Source of the DNA: Paenibacillus sp. NFR01
Lineage (GTDB): Bacteria > Bacillota > Bacilli > Paenibacillales > Paenibacillaceae
Length of the DNA: 64,000 bases
NCBI RefSeq assembly: GCF_900111565.1
Contig: NZ_FOIK01000001.1
Location: 2,325,309-2,389,308 of the forward strand
Direction: 5' to 3'
The position numbers and the translations under genes were made by a program. The notes below the pieces were generated by a model. That model saw only the letters and a program-made list of their open reading frames with translations. It was not told the DNA's origin and did not search any database. Below are positions 16,575 to 25,512 of this stretch, piece by piece; the stretch's first letter is position 1; the number at the start of each line of letters is the position of its first letter.

Positions 16575-17423
16575 ATGAAGGTGGGGTTTATCGGAACAGG
16601 CAGCATGGGCGGTCTGCTCATTGACGCTTTTCTTACATCGGGAGCGCTTGCGCCATGCGACGTGCTCGCCAGCAACCGCAGCCAGGGCAGGCTGCTGGCC
16701 CTCCAGGAACGGCATCCCGGCATTACCCTTGGCGCCAACAAGGAGACGGCGGCCGGCAGCGACATCCTTTTCCTATGCGTCAAACCTCTGGAATTCAAAT
16801 CCCTGACCGACGAGATCGCGTCCTGCCTGCACAGCGAGCAGATCATCGTTTCCATTACAAGCCCCGTCCAGCTCCATCATCTGGAAGGCGCTTTGCCTTC
16901 CAAAATCGCCAAAATCATTCCCAGCATCACCCACAACGTTAAAAGCGGGACGACCCTTTGCATATTCGGCGAACGGATCACGAAAAAAGACAAGCTGGAG
17001 CTGCTCAGCCTGCTCTCTCACATCGGCGTGCCCCTGGAAATTCCCGAAGCCCATACGCGGATTGCCTCGGATTTCTCCAGCTGCGGCCCGGCGTTTATCA
17101 GCCATTTCCTCGAGCGGTGGATCGAAGCGGCTGTTGCAACGACCGGCATTGACGAAGCATTGATTACCCGTCTTGCCGGCGAAATGCTGCTGGGGACCGG
17201 CAAGCTGCTGACCGAAGGCGGATTCGGCCCGCAGGAGCTGCAGGAGCGGGTCGCCGTCCCCGGGGGCATTACGGCTGAGGCGCTGAACCATTTGCGCATT
17301 AGCCTGGAGGGGGTGTTCGAACGTCTTATTACGACCACGCATGATAAATACGAAGAGGACGTGGGCAAGCTGGACGCCCTGTTTGGCCAAAACGATATTG
17401 TCCGCAGCCGGCTGGACCGGTAA
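16575..17423 (+). CDS. comER: Late competence protein ComER (pyrroline-5-carboxylate reductase family)
   Basis: 282 aa with an N-terminal NAD(P)-binding Rossmann motif (VGFIGTGSMGGLLIDAF) and the C-terminal dimerisation domain of P5C reductases (VAVPGGITAEALNHL is the conserved signature). It sits divergently from comEA exactly as comER does in Bacillus, which decides the name over proC. Its role in competence is not defined. The start ATG follows AAAGGAGGT with good spacing. Confidence 0.88.
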   Translation: MKVGFIGTGSMGGLLIDAFLTSGALAPCDVLASNRSQGRLLALQERHPGITLGANKETAAGSDILFLCVKPLEFKSLTDEIASCLHSEQIIVSITSPVQLHHLEGALPSKIAKIIPSITHNVKSGTTLCIFGERITKKDKLELLSLLSHIGVPLEIPEAHTRIASDFSSCGPAFISHFLERWIEAAVATTGIDEALITRLAGEMLLGTGKLLTEGGFGPQELQERVAVPGGITAEALNHLRISLEGVFERLITTTHDKYEEDVGKLDALFGQNDIVRSRLDR

Positions 17424-17471
17424 TCCCCGCGTTGCCTGCATTAGCCCTTCAGCGCCCGTAACTGGAAAAAT

Positions 17472-17508
17472 AAAACCCGCAGCACGGATTTCTCCGGCTG
17501 CGGGTTTT
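17472..17508. terminator. Bidirectional terminator between comER and leuS
   Basis: 12-bp perfect stem AAAACCCGCAGC (17472-17483) / GCTGCGGGTTTT (17497-17508) serving the two convergent genes. Confidence 0.9.
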
Positions 17509-17521
17509 AAACGTGCTTCGT

Positions 17522-19969
17522 TTAACCCACGACGATATTCACCAGCTTGCCGGGAACCGCAATGATTTTGCGGACGGTTTTCCCTGCGGTGGCGGTTTGT
17601 ACGTTCGGCAGCGAAAGCGCATGGTTCTGCATGTCCTCTTGCCCCATGTCCTGCGGGATCATGGCGCGCTGCACGATTTTTCCGTTCACCTGCACCACGA
17701 TTTCAACCTCGGCATCGATGGTCCAGGCTTCATCGTACGCCGGCCAGGCGACATACGAGATGCCGCCTTCATGTCCGAGCAGCGACCACAGCTCTTCGGC
17801 GATATGCGGTGCCAGCGGCGACAGCATTTGCACGAAATGCTCTGCCGACTCGCGGGACAGGCTTTCCTGCTTGTAAGCATCGTTGATGAAAATCATCAAT
17901 TGGCTGATCGCCGTATTGAAGCGCAGCTGTTCGAAATCTTCCGTGACCTTTTTCAAAGTTTTATGCCACGTCCGTTTGAATTCGTCGCTGCCGCCGTCTT
18001 CGGTGATTTTCGCGCTCAGGCTGCCGTCCTCGTTCACGAACAGGCGCCATACGCGGGCGAGGAAGCGGTGGATGCCCTCAACGCCTTTTTCGTTCCAAGG
18101 TTTGGTCGCTTCCAGCGGCCCCATGAACATTTCATATACGCGCAGCGTATCAGCGCCGTAAGCTTCCACGATATCGTCGGGATTGATGACGTTGCCACGC
18201 GATTTGCTCATTTTCTCATTATTGTTGCCCAGGATCATGCCCTGGTTCACCAGCTTGTGGAACGGTTCCTTCGTGTCCACCACGCCGAGATCGTACAGCA
18301 CTTTATGCCAGAAGCGGGCATACAGCAGATGAAGCACCGCATGCTCGGCGCCGCCGATGTAGAGGTCGACCGGCAGCCATTCCTTTTGCTTCTCGGGAGA
18401 GCACAGCTCCTTGTCGTTGCGCGGATCGATGTAGCGCAGGTAATACCAGCAGCTGCCGGCCCATTGCGGCATCGTATTCGTCTCGCGGCGTGCTTTCATG
18501 CCCGTCTCCGGATCGATCGTGTTGACCCAATCGGTCACGTTGGCCAGCGGCGATTCGCCGGTACCCGAAGGACGGATCGCGTCGACATCCGGCAGCATGA
18601 GCGGCAGCTCTTCCACCGGCACCGTCTTCATCGTGCCGTCTTCCAGATGCAGGATTGGAATCGGCTCGCCCCAATACCGCTGGCGGCTGAACAGCCAGTC
18701 GCGCAGACGGTAGGTCACTTTGCCTTTGCCGCTGCCCTGCTCTTCCAGCCAGGCGATCATCTTGGTAATCGCTTCCTCGTTGCCCATGCCGTTCAGGAAG
18801 CCGGAGTTCACATGCGTACCGTCGCCGGTATACGCCTCTTCCTGCACATTGCCGCCTTCCAGCACTTCGACGATGTCCAGTCCGAACTGCTTGGCGAATT
18901 CCCAGTCGCGGGTGTCATGGCCCGGAACGGCCATAATGGCGCCGGTACCGTAGCCGGCCAGCACGTAATCGGCAATCCAGATCGGCAGCTTCGCGCCGTT
19001 TGCCGGATTAATCGCATAAGCGCCGGTGAAGACGCCGGTTTTTTCCTTAGCCAGGTCGGTACGTTCGAGGTCGCTCTTGCGGGAAGCTTTTTCACGGTAT
19101 TCCGCGACTGCTGCACGCTGCGCTTCGGTCGTAATCCCATCTACCAGTTCATGTTCCGGCGCCAGTACGCAGTAGGTCGCTCCGAACAGCGTATCCGGAC
19201 GGGTCGTAAACACGGTCAATGCGGCTTCATGTCCGTCAATCGCGAAATTCACTTCGGCTCCGGTCGATTTGCCGATCCAGTTACGCTGCATATCCTTGAT
19301 GCTTTCGGACCAGTCCAGCTCTTCCAGGTCTTCCAGCAGGCGTTCCGCGTATTCGGTGATTTTCAGAATCCATTGGCGCATCGGCTTGCGCACGACCGGA
19401 TGGCCGCCGCGTTCGCTTTTTCCGTCGATGACCTCTTCATTCGCCAGCACGGTTCCCAGCGCTTCGCACCAGTTGACCGGCACTTCGGCTACATAAGCCA
19501 GGCCGCGGTTATACAGCTGGATGAAGATCCACTGCGTCCATTTGTAGTATTCCGGGTCGGTCGTGCTGATCTCGCGGTCCCAATCGTAAGAGAAGCCCAG
19601 CGATTTGATCTGGCGGCGGAAGTTGTCGATATTCTTGAACGTAATCTCGCGCGGATGCTGCCCGGTGTCCAGCGCATGCTGTTCGGCGGGAAGGCCGAAA
19701 GCGTCCCAGCCCATCGGGTGCAGCACGTTGTAGCCGCGCATCCGTTTGAAGCGGGAGACGATATCCGTCGCCGTGTATCCTTCCGGATGGCCTACATGCA
19801 GCCCCGCTCCCGAAGGATACGGAAACATATCCAGGGCGTAAAATTTCGGTTTGGCCGGATCTTCGCCGGTTTTGAAGCTTTTGTGCTCATCCCAGTATTT
19901 CTGCCATTTCGGTTCAATGACCTGCGCGCGGTAGCCGCCCGCCGGGACGTTTGTTTGGTTGTCGCTCAT
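17522..19969 (-). CDS. leuS: Leucyl-tRNA synthetase
   Basis: 815 aa class I aminoacyl-tRNA synthetase that charges tRNA-Leu. The HIGH-type motif is [14 protein letters not shown] (about residue 55), the CP1 editing domain follows (about 225-420), and KMSKSRGN (about residue 588) is the second ATP-binding signature; the tRNA-binding anticodon domain and C-terminal extension complete it. Length is normal for bacteria. The gene is preceded by a full T-box leader with a CUC (Leu) specifier, so expression should rise when tRNA-Leu is uncharged. Confidence 0.97.
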   Translation of the reverse strand: MSDNQTNVPAGGYRAQVIEPKWQKYWDEHKSFKTGEDPAKPKFYALDMFPYPSGAGLHVGHPEGYTATDIVSRFKRMRGYNVLHPMGWDAFGLPAEQHALDTGQHPREITFKNIDNFRRQIKSLGFSYDWDREISTTDPEYYKWTQWIFIQLYNRGLAYVAEVPVNWCEALGTVLANEEVIDGKSERGGHPVVRKPMRQWILKITEYAERLLEDLEELDWSESIKDMQRNWIGKSTGAEVNFAIDGHEAALTVFTTRPDTLFGATYCVLAPEHELVDGITTEAQRAAVAEYREKASRKSDLERTDLAKEKTGVFTGAYAINPANGAKLPIWIADYVLAGYGTGAIMAVPGHDTRDWEFAKQFGLDIVEVLEGGNVQEEAYTGDGTHVNSGFLNGMGNEEAITKMIAWLEEQGSGKGKVTYRLRDWLFSRQRYWGEPIPILHLEDGTMKTVPVEELPLMLPDVDAIRPSGTGESPLANVTDWVNTIDPETGMKARRETNTMPQWAGSCWYYLRYIDPRNDKELCSPEKQKEWLPVDLYIGGAEHAVLHLLYARFWHKVLYDLGVVDTKEPFHKLVNQGMILGNNNEKMSKSRGNVINPDDIVEAYGADTLRVYEMFMGPLEATKPWNEKGVEGIHRFLARVWRLFVNEDGSLSAKITEDGGSDEFKRTWHKTLKKVTEDFEQLRFNTAISQLMIFINDAYKQESLSRESAEHFVQMLSPLAPHIAEELWSLLGHEGGISYVAWPAYDEAWTIDAEVEIVVQVNGKIVQRAMIPQDMGQEDMQNHALSLPNVQTATAGKTVRKIIAVPGKLVNIVVG

Positions 19970-20032
19970 ACGTCTGCTCCTCCTTGGAGTGTAGCTTTGC
20001 TTTTACATGAAATCGCTGATATGAATGTACGC

Positions 20033-20290
20033 AAAAAAACCTCCCATCCCCAGCGAATGTCGCTAGGGACGAGAGGTTTAAGTTCCCGTGGTACCACCCT
20101 AGTTAACGGCGGATATGCTTTATCCGGCCGTTCACTTGAACACCTTGTAACGGAGGTGAACCGACGGCGTTTCACCTGCGGCCCGTAAATGCCGGCAAGC
20201 TGACGCGTTACTCCGAGGCGAGTTCAATCGTTCCGTACACCGGCTTGCACCCACCGCCGGCTCTCTGCAGTATCGGACAACGAAATAATA
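20033..20290 (-). promoter_or_regulatory. T-box riboswitch leader of leuS (Leu, CUC specifier)
   Basis: Read on the minus strand, the leader contains stem I (AGAGAGCCGGCGG... near 20240-20268), a specifier loop with GAACTCGCC where CTC occupies 20222-20220, the invariant T-box AGGGTGGTACCACGGGAACT (20100-20081), and a terminator whose stem spans 20078-20038, ending in a seven-U run (20037-20033, plus flanks). Unacylated tRNA-Leu would pair its NCCA end with the T-box and prevent termination. Confidence 0.95.
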
Positions 20291-20342
20291 CTCCTCATCA
20301 TCGAACAGTTATTCATCATCAGGAATCATAATATTACACTGT

Positions 20343-20371
20343 ATTATAATCATTTCGCCGTGTTCAGTCAA
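20343..20371 (-). promoter_or_regulatory. Promoter of the leuS transcript
   Basis: Minus-strand TTGACT (20366-20371), exact 17-bp spacer, perfect TATAAT (20343-20348). Confidence 0.85.
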
Positions 20372-20382
20372 TCCGCTATGAT

Positions 20383-21078
20383 TTACGCCATTTTCTGACG
20401 GTAACTTAAATGCAAGTTCTCTTCCATATACGCCACAAGCGGCTCTAAGGGATTCCCGATCCTAACCTTGGTTTCCTTATAAATAGTTCTGGCAGCTTCA
20501 ACCATAGACAACTGGGCGACAGCCACAGCCACAGCCTCATTGCCGTTGCTCTCCGATTCAATCAGCCCTTTCATATACCTGGATAGCACGTTAAGGTAAA
20601 CCTCTTTCTTGCCTTGCATGAGGAGTGAAAAAGCATCTTCAATCATTTGAACTTCGATCTGCGGTGATTTCCCATGTGCATGAGCAAAACGATTAAGCCG
20701 ATTCATTGTGCCTTCAACCGTAGCAGGATTTGTGAAAAGCAAGATTTGCGGCTGCTCCTGAGCGCATAGGTAGCTGAAAAAGGGTTCATCTATTTTTATA
20801 ATCGGGATGGATGTTGAGAGCCGGTCTTCCTGGAGCAAAGCGATATAGTTGGTGCAGGTAATGAGGATTGCATCCACCTTGCTCCCGGCAATCCACTCCA
20901 CCTGCCGCAGGACCTGATCCTGGGCGTTCTCCATACTAAAATGTTCATCGGAAGATACTCTGATGACTAAGGCAGGGTCAACAAAATGAACGAATTCAAC
21001 GTCGTATTCAGCAAATGCCTGCTCCATATATTCAATATTGGAGTAATGGGCATGCAAACAGCCTATTCTTTTTGTCAT
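20383..21078 (-). CDS. Aspartate/glutamate racemase superfamily protein
   Basis: 231 aa. It has the feel of the Asp/Glu/hydantoin racemase fold: an N-terminal IGCLHAHYSNIEYMEQAF strand-loop and an ITCTNYIALL segment (about residue 74) holding a candidate catalytic Cys. The second catalytic Cys normally in a GCT(H) motif appears replaced (AVAQLSMVEAA), so racemase activity is doubtful. The gene ends only 12 bp before the leuS -35 and is 31 bp downstream of the exporter, so it may be co-transcribed with the exporter. The base composition looks less GC-rich than its neighbours, by eye. Confidence 0.55.
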   Translation of the reverse strand: MTKRIGCLHAHYSNIEYMEQAFAEYDVEFVHFVDPALVIRVSSDEHFSMENAQDQVLRQVEWIAGSKVDAILITCTNYIALLQEDRLSTSIPIIKIDEPFFSYLCAQEQPQILLFTNPATVEGTMNRLNRFAHAHGKSPQIEVQMIEDAFSLLMQGKKEVYLNVLSRYMKGLIESESNGNEAVAVAVAQLSMVEAARTIYKETKVRIGNPLEPLVAYMEENLHLSYRQKMA

Positions 21079-21109
21079 TTTGAGTCGATATTCCCCCAGT
21101 TCTATTAAA

Positions 21110-22540
21110 TTAGTGTGTTACGATGACCTTCCCTTCTTCTGCCGAAGCCCCTCCTGCTCGTTTCAAGGCTAAGAACGTAACTAATATACCCATCAGCGTA
21201 ACCACTGCCGAGGCAATAAATGCAGTATGGATAGACGAATTTAGCGCAGCCGGACTCATCGTTTCCATCGTTGTGTCAGAACCCATGGTAGCAGAGATAA
21301 TAGCCATAATCACTGCAAGCCCGACGGCTCCACCGATTTGCTGACCGGTGTTGATTACCGCGGAGGTAACCCCTTGTTCACTCGGATCGACTCCCGTACT
21401 TCCTGCAATGAACATGGTTGTAAAGACAAGCGCTTGCCCGAGGCCAATGATAATTGTACCAGGAATTACGCCCCAGGCGTTGCCCGAAGCCGATAATTGG
21501 GTCAAGAGCAGGAAGCCGATGCCTCCAAGCGCCATCCCCGATGCGATGGTCCCAGCGACTCCGACCTTAGCCAGCATGGGCGTGATGAGTTTGGCTCCCA
21601 GGAATGCACTAAGGGTGAGCGGCAGAAAAGTAAACCCGGACTGAATGGCTGAGAAATGCAGAACGTTCTGGGTATACAACGTCAGGAAGTAGTATAGCGT
21701 GCCGAACGAGGCGGAGAAAAGAAACGCGACAAGCGCGGCACCGCTCAGATTACGATTGCGGAACATGCGGAAGTTGATCAGCGGCTCTTTGGAGCGCTTC
21801 TCGATGACGACGAATGCGGCCAAAAGCATTGCTCCAATGATAACGAATGGCAAGGTGCTCGGGCTAAGCCAGCCCGCCACAGGAGACTGAATCAGATAGT
21901 ACACGACGAGAAGCATTCCGGCGGTAACCGTAGACGTTCCAGCGATGTCGAAATGCTTGCGGCCGCTCGGTGTTGCGCTTTCCTTAAGCACAAATGGAGC
22001 AAGAAAGAGGGTGAGGAGAGCAATCGGCACGTTAACGAAGAACGTCGCTTCCCAGCCGATAAAGCTGGTGAGTACGCCACCGAGCAGCAAGCCGAGCGAC
22101 ATACCTACGCCACCCATGGCAGCCCAAATGCCCATCGCCCGGTTTCGTTCAGCCCCCTCTTCAAAGTTAGACATAATCAGCGATAGAGTTGCCGGCGACA
22201 ATAAGGCACCGCCAAGACCTTGCAAGCCTCTGGCAATGATCAACATGAGCTGGGAATCAGCCAGCCCGCCAAGCAGCGAGCCTAATCCGAACAGGGACAT
22301 GGCGAGCATAAACATTCTCCGTCTGCCCATCAAGTCCGAGAGTCTTCCCCCGATGAGCAGGAACCCTCCGAACACCAGGGAATACGCGCTTACGACCCAT
22401 TGCAGATGGTTGGCGGAGAAGCCCAGTTCTTCGCCAAGAGAAGGCATTGCCACAAAAATAATGGTATAATCCAGCGCCATGATTAATTGGGAGATGGCGA
22501 GCACAAGAAGCGCTAACCCTTTGAAACGGCCATTATTCAT
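21110..22540 (-). CDS. MFS drug exporter, DHA2 family (14 TM)
   Basis: 476 aa with about 14 hydrophobic segments. Motif C of antiporters is seen in the fifth helix region (GVGMSLGLLLGGVLTSFIGW), and motif A-like GGRLSDLMGRRRMF after helix 2, both typical of DHA2 proton-driven exporters such as LmrB/EmrB/QacA. The start ATG at 22540 follows GGAGG with a 7-nt spacer; the open frame runs further upstream through the promoter. Expression is likely controlled by the TetR protein encoded next to it, whose operator lies in its promoter. Substrates unknown. Confidence 0.88.
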   Translation of the reverse strand: MNNGRFKGLALLVLAISQLIMALDYTIIFVAMPSLGEELGFSANHLQWVVSAYSLVFGGFLLIGGRLSDLMGRRRMFMLAMSLFGLGSLLGGLADSQLMLIIARGLQGLGGALLSPATLSLIMSNFEEGAERNRAMGIWAAMGGVGMSLGLLLGGVLTSFIGWEATFFVNVPIALLTLFLAPFVLKESATPSGRKHFDIAGTSTVTAGMLLVVYYLIQSPVAGWLSPSTLPFVIIGAMLLAAFVVIEKRSKEPLINFRMFRNRNLSGAALVAFLFSASFGTLYYFLTLYTQNVLHFSAIQSGFTFLPLTLSAFLGAKLITPMLAKVGVAGTIASGMALGGIGFLLLTQLSASGNAWGVIPGTIIIGLGQALVFTTMFIAGSTGVDPSEQGVTSAVINTGQQIGGAVGLAVIMAIISATMGSDTTMETMSPAALNSSIHTAFIASAVVTLMGILVTFLALKRAGGASAEEGKVIVTH

Positions 22541-22560
22541 TTTTACATCCTCCATTTTCG

Positions 22561-22606
22561 GACTATTTGGTCTAAAAATAATATTTTTGACTGAACGATC
22601 TGATAA
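22561..22606 (-). promoter_or_regulatory. Promoter and TetR operator(s) of the MFS exporter
   Basis: Minus-strand TTATCA (22601-22606), 17-bp spacer, TATTAT (22578-22583). The spacer contains the operator GACTGAACGATC (plus strand 22589-22600), and a weaker relative GACTATTTGGTC follows at 22561-22572. Confidence 0.65.
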
Positions 22607-22643
22607 GGGCAGCAGAGAGGTGAGCAACACCCCAGCCCTCTAG

Positions 22644-23228
22644 TCAGCCTTCCAGCGTCGACAGAGTAATTGTCGTTATTTCTTCGAGCACCTTAGGATC
22701 GTTTGTTAACTTGGCCACTTGCGTCAAGGCATATCGCGAATGGTACAAATACCGGGCCAACGACTGGAGGTCCTGATCGGTGTTCAGCTCCTGCTTCTGT
22801 TTGGCTCTTACCAGCGCTTCATAGAAAGCACGCTCTAGTCGAGTGCGATCCTCTTCGAACAAGGCCGCAATCTCCGGCTCGTGAGGGACTTGATCGATGG
22901 CGCTGTATAGAATAAAGCATTCCTTGCGCCGCTCCTCATCTTGAAGGACAAAGACGATTTCCCGGAAGATCGCATGGATCGCTTCCTTGACGGACTCCGA
23001 TTTCTCCAAATGAACGACAACAGCGGATGATTTCTCATTTACGTAATGCTTCACGGCCTTGATGAAGAGATCCTTCTTCGTGCCGTACGTATCGTATAGG
23101 CTCTGCCGAGCGATGCCCAGCCCTTCAAGTAGAATGGGAAGAGACGTTCCCTCGTATCCGTAATGACCGAACACTTCCATCGCTTTATGCAGGACCAGGT
23201 TCATGTCGAATTCTTTGCTTCTTGCCAT
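22644..23228 (-). CDS. TetR-family transcriptional regulator
   Basis: 194 aa. The N-terminal TetR helix-turn-helix covers residues ~8-55 (VFGHYGYEGTSLPILLEGLG, IARQSLYDTYGTKKDLFIKA); the C-terminal ligand-binding half resembles the TetR_C family found with efflux pumps. It lies between the exporter gene and a SnoaL-like gene, and all three promoters share the motif GACTGAACGRTC, so it probably autoregulates and represses both neighbours until a drug-like ligand binds. Confidence 0.88.
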   Translation of the reverse strand: MARSKEFDMNLVLHKAMEVFGHYGYEGTSLPILLEGLGIARQSLYDTYGTKKDLFIKAVKHYVNEKSSAVVVHLEKSESVKEAIHAIFREIVFVLQDEERRKECFILYSAIDQVPHEPEIAALFEEDRTRLERAFYEALVRAKQKQELNTDQDLQSLARYLYHSRYALTQVAKLTNDPKVLEEITTITLSTLEG

Positions 23229-23254
23229 GTGGGATCACTCCTTTCCTCGTCCCC

Positions 23255-23283
23255 ATACTACCCTTAACAGATCGTTCAGTCAA
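23255..23283 (-). promoter_or_regulatory. Promoter and operator of the TetR gene
   Basis: Minus-strand TTGACT (23278-23283), 17-bp spacer, TAGTAT (23255-23260). GACTGAACGATC (minus strand, 23281-23270) overlaps the -35 and spacer and is identical to the site in front of the exporter. Confidence 0.7.
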
Positions 23284-23300
23284 GAATTAGATCCATGAAT

Positions 23301-23771
23301 CTATTCGGAAAACCGCACCGCATCAGTTACACTGCCTACAGATTCGATGGCAACCAGCGGATTCCAGAAATCGCGATAGCTTTCGATAAGCCCATTGTTC
23401 GTACGTACAACGCTAATGTAGGTTTGGTTATAGGGCTTGCCAGTCTCGCGGTGCTTACCCACGGACTTGAATTCCGCGATCGTCAGCTCCGGATCCTGTG
23501 CCGGATGGAAGACAAGATCCGTGAATTCCACTTCGAAGTGCTTCGGGAAGTTCTGCATGTATTCGAAGAGCTCGGCTTTGCCTTGCTTGCGGTCTGGGAA
23601 CCCTGCCGGTCCGTACGGGAACTCCAGCACGCCGTCTTCCTGCCATAGGCCGACCCAAGCTTCGATATTGCCTCCGGATAAATATTTGAGGTGGTTACGG
23701 AATGTTTCTTGCGCTTGCTCGCGAATGGCTTGCTGCATTTCTTGCTTTTCAGTAGTTTGTTGATTCAACAT
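23301..23771 (-). CDS. SnoaL-like / NTF2-like protein (PhzA/B family)
   Basis: 156 aa. The pattern NHLKYLSGGNIEAWVGLWQE, then DGVLEFPYGP and the C-terminal VVRTNNGLIESYRDFWNPL match the NTF2-like cone fold of SnoaL/PhzB-type proteins, which act as cyclases, isomerases or small-ligand binders. The exact reaction is unknown. Its promoter carries the same operator as the TetR and exporter genes, so it belongs to that regulon and may modify the exported compound. Confidence 0.72.
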   Translation of the reverse strand: MLNQQTTEKQEMQQAIREQAQETFRNHLKYLSGGNIEAWVGLWQEDGVLEFPYGPAGFPDRKQGKAELFEYMQNFPKHFEVEFTDLVFHPAQDPELTIAEFKSVGKHRETGKPYNQTYISVVRTNNGLIESYRDFWNPLVAIESVGSVTDAVRFSE

Positions 23772-23794
23772 AGATAATCCCTCCGATTAATTTG

Positions 23795-23806
23795 ACTGTT
23801 CAGTCC
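23795..23806. promoter_or_regulatory. TetR-type operator just upstream of the SnoaL-like gene
   Basis: GACTGTTCAGTC is a perfect GACTG-N2-CAGTC dyad, 24 bp upstream of the start codon; it is the most symmetrical copy of the motif seen at 22589, 23270 and 23894. Confidence 0.6.
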
Positions 23807-23878
23807 GGAATATTTAAAAAAAATATCTGCTTCATTACTTCTTCCTTATTTCCCTTGCTCCTTTCGCTTGATGAGTTC

Positions 23879-23907
23879 ATCTTAGCATTTTCGGACTGAA
23901 CGGTCAA
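23879..23907 (-). promoter_or_regulatory. Promoter and operator of the SnoaL-like gene
   Basis: Minus-strand TTGACC (23902-23907), 17-bp spacer, TAAGAT (23879-23884). GACTGAACGGTC (23894-23905) overlaps the -35 and spacer. Confidence 0.65.
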
Positions 23908-23982
23908 GAATTATTTTTTATTTTTTTCCTGACCTCTCTTCCTCACTTAACCTCCCCCAGGAAAGCGGATGATTCCGCGCAA

Positions 23983-25050
23983 TCAGGCCGGTTTTCGCCG
24001 GATATAGTAGGAGATCAGATGCTGGATCACGACTTTTCCCGCCGCAAAGCACGGAACGGCCAGGATCAGCCCCAGTATTCCCGCGACCTCGCCGCCGACC
24101 AGCAGCGCGAAAATTATCAGCAGCGGATGCAGATGCAGCCTTTTGCCCACCACCTGCGGGGAGATGACGTTCCCTTCGAGCGTCTGGCAAGCGGTATTCA
24201 CCACCGCTACCAGCAGCACCAGGCGCAGCGAGACCGTCGAAGCCATCACGATCGCCGGAGCCGCCCCGAGAAAAGGTCCCATATAGGGAACGATGTTGAA
24301 TACCGCGACCACGCTTGCAAACAGCAGAGCATACGGCATACCGATCAGGATGTAGCCAATATAGGCCAGCCCGCCGATGATGAGGCAGACGAGGAACTGG
24401 CCGCGGATATAATTGCCCAGTGCATCGTCGATATCCCGCAGCATTTTGAGGATCGACTTGCGGCGCGAGCGCGGCAGGCAGGATACAATGATCCGTTCGA
24501 ACACCGCGAAATCCTTCAAAATATAGAACACCAGGAACGGCACGATAAATGCGTCGAACAGCATCCCGATGGTCGAGCCGATATGGTCGAGAAAATGGGA
24601 GATGCCTTGCGCCAGCCGGTTCTCCAGCTGATAAAACCAGTTGTTCATCCCCAGGGAAACTCCCGGCGGAATGAGGCGGGAATTCATGCCTTTCATCAGA
24701 CCTTGCGCATGCAGCGTCATTTCCGGCAGATGCTCGTTCAGCTCCGCCAGCTGTTCCATGAACATCGGGATCAGGTTGACCGCCACTACCGCAAGCGCCA
24801 TCAAAAAAACGGTATAGATGAGCAGAACAGCAACACCGCGCGGCATTTTTCGCCGGGACAGCATGGTTACCACCGGATTCAGCACATACGAAAGAATCAT
24901 CGCCGCCAGAAACGGCGCCAGAATGGCTTTCAGAAACGAAAAAATCCCGCCCAGCATCGGACGGAGCTGCCAAATCAAATACAAGATCATCAGGCCCAGC
25001 AGCACGCCGACCATCCCGCGCAGCCACTTGCCTTCAAGCCATTGCCCCAT
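23983..25050 (-). CDS. AI-2E family transporter (YrrI-like membrane permease)
   Basis: 355 aa with the family layout: two N-terminal helices, a pair of helices with a long extracellular loop (residues ~105-160), and a C-terminal helix cluster with the conserved VAVFNIVPYMGPFLGAAPAI segment (about residue 245) and VNTACQTLEGNVISPQVVGK. Members include YdiK/TqsA-like and sodium/proton exporters; the substrate here is unknown. In Bacillus a member (yrrI) lies in the same neighbourhood as yrrD and the cysteine desulfurase, which matches this context. Confidence 0.85.
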   Translation of the reverse strand: MGQWLEGKWLRGMVGVLLGLMILYLIWQLRPMLGGIFSFLKAILAPFLAAMILSYVLNPVVTMLSRRKMPRGVAVLLIYTVFLMALAVVAVNLIPMFMEQLAELNEHLPEMTLHAQGLMKGMNSRLIPPGVSLGMNNWFYQLENRLAQGISHFLDHIGSTIGMLFDAFIVPFLVFYILKDFAVFERIIVSCLPRSRRKSILKMLRDIDDALGNYIRGQFLVCLIIGGLAYIGYILIGMPYALLFASVVAVFNIVPYMGPFLGAAPAIVMASTVSLRLVLLVAVVNTACQTLEGNVISPQVVGKRLHLHPLLIIFALLVGGEVAGILGLILAVPCFAAGKVVIQHLISYYIRRKPA

Positions 25051-25160
25051 TGGGTTCCCCTCCTGCGGTTCTTCCGGACTGGACTTGCTTCGTACCTAAG
25101 TATGCGTAAACCGGCCGCAAATTAATCCCAACAAGGCGAAACTCTGGATGAGATTCAGAA

Positions 25161-25220
25161 AAAAACAAAAAGCGCCAATAACCCCCGGCAAAGTCTTGCC
25201 GTAAGGAAATTGGCGCTTCT
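25161..25220. terminator. Terminator of the zinc-ribbon/PRC-barrel genes
   Basis: Outer stem AGCGCCAAT (25171-25179) / ATTGGCGCT (25209-25217) with an inner GGCA / TGCC stem; a long T run follows on the minus strand (TTTTTGTTTTTTT). Confidence 0.85.
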
Positions 25221-25288
25221 TTATTTAGAAAACAGACGTTCGTCCGCCCGTCTATGTATCGGTCAGGTCACAGATCTAATAACTTCTG

Positions 25289-25507
25289 TTAGGAGGAGGC
25301 GTGGATTTGCGGATAATCCTGGGCGATTTCCTCACCCGAGAACAGATCGTCCAGCGAGCTGAGCGTTCCGTCTTCTTCCACCTGGTAAACCGACATTTTT
25401 TCACCGTTCACCGTAAGCTCGATAAAGCAGCCCCAGCAGTAAAACTGATGTGAACCAATCTTGCCGATATCCTTGGAACCGCAGTTTGGACACTTCATAT
25501 TATACAT
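25289..25507 (-). CDS. Small zinc-ribbon protein
   Basis: 72 aa. Two Cys pairs (CPNCGSKDIG and FYCWGCF) make a typical four-Cys zinc ribbon at residues 6-30, followed by an acidic tail. It starts 5 bp after the PRC-barrel gene and is likely co-transcribed with it. No function is known to me. Confidence 0.75.
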   Translation of the reverse strand: MYNMKCPNCGSKDIGKIGSHQFYCWGCFIELTVNGEKMSVYQVEEDGTLSSLDDLFSGEEIAQDYPQIHASS

Positions 25508-25512
25508 TCCAC

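Noticed and set aside
17513..20188. 891-codon plus-strand frame
   Set aside because: Exact antisense of leuS and its T-box leader; protein-like features belong to leuS.
23918..25027. 369-codon minus-strand frame, Gly/Ala/Arg-rich
   Set aside because: Out-of-frame shadow of the AI-2E family transporter, which shows clear membrane helices in the other frame.
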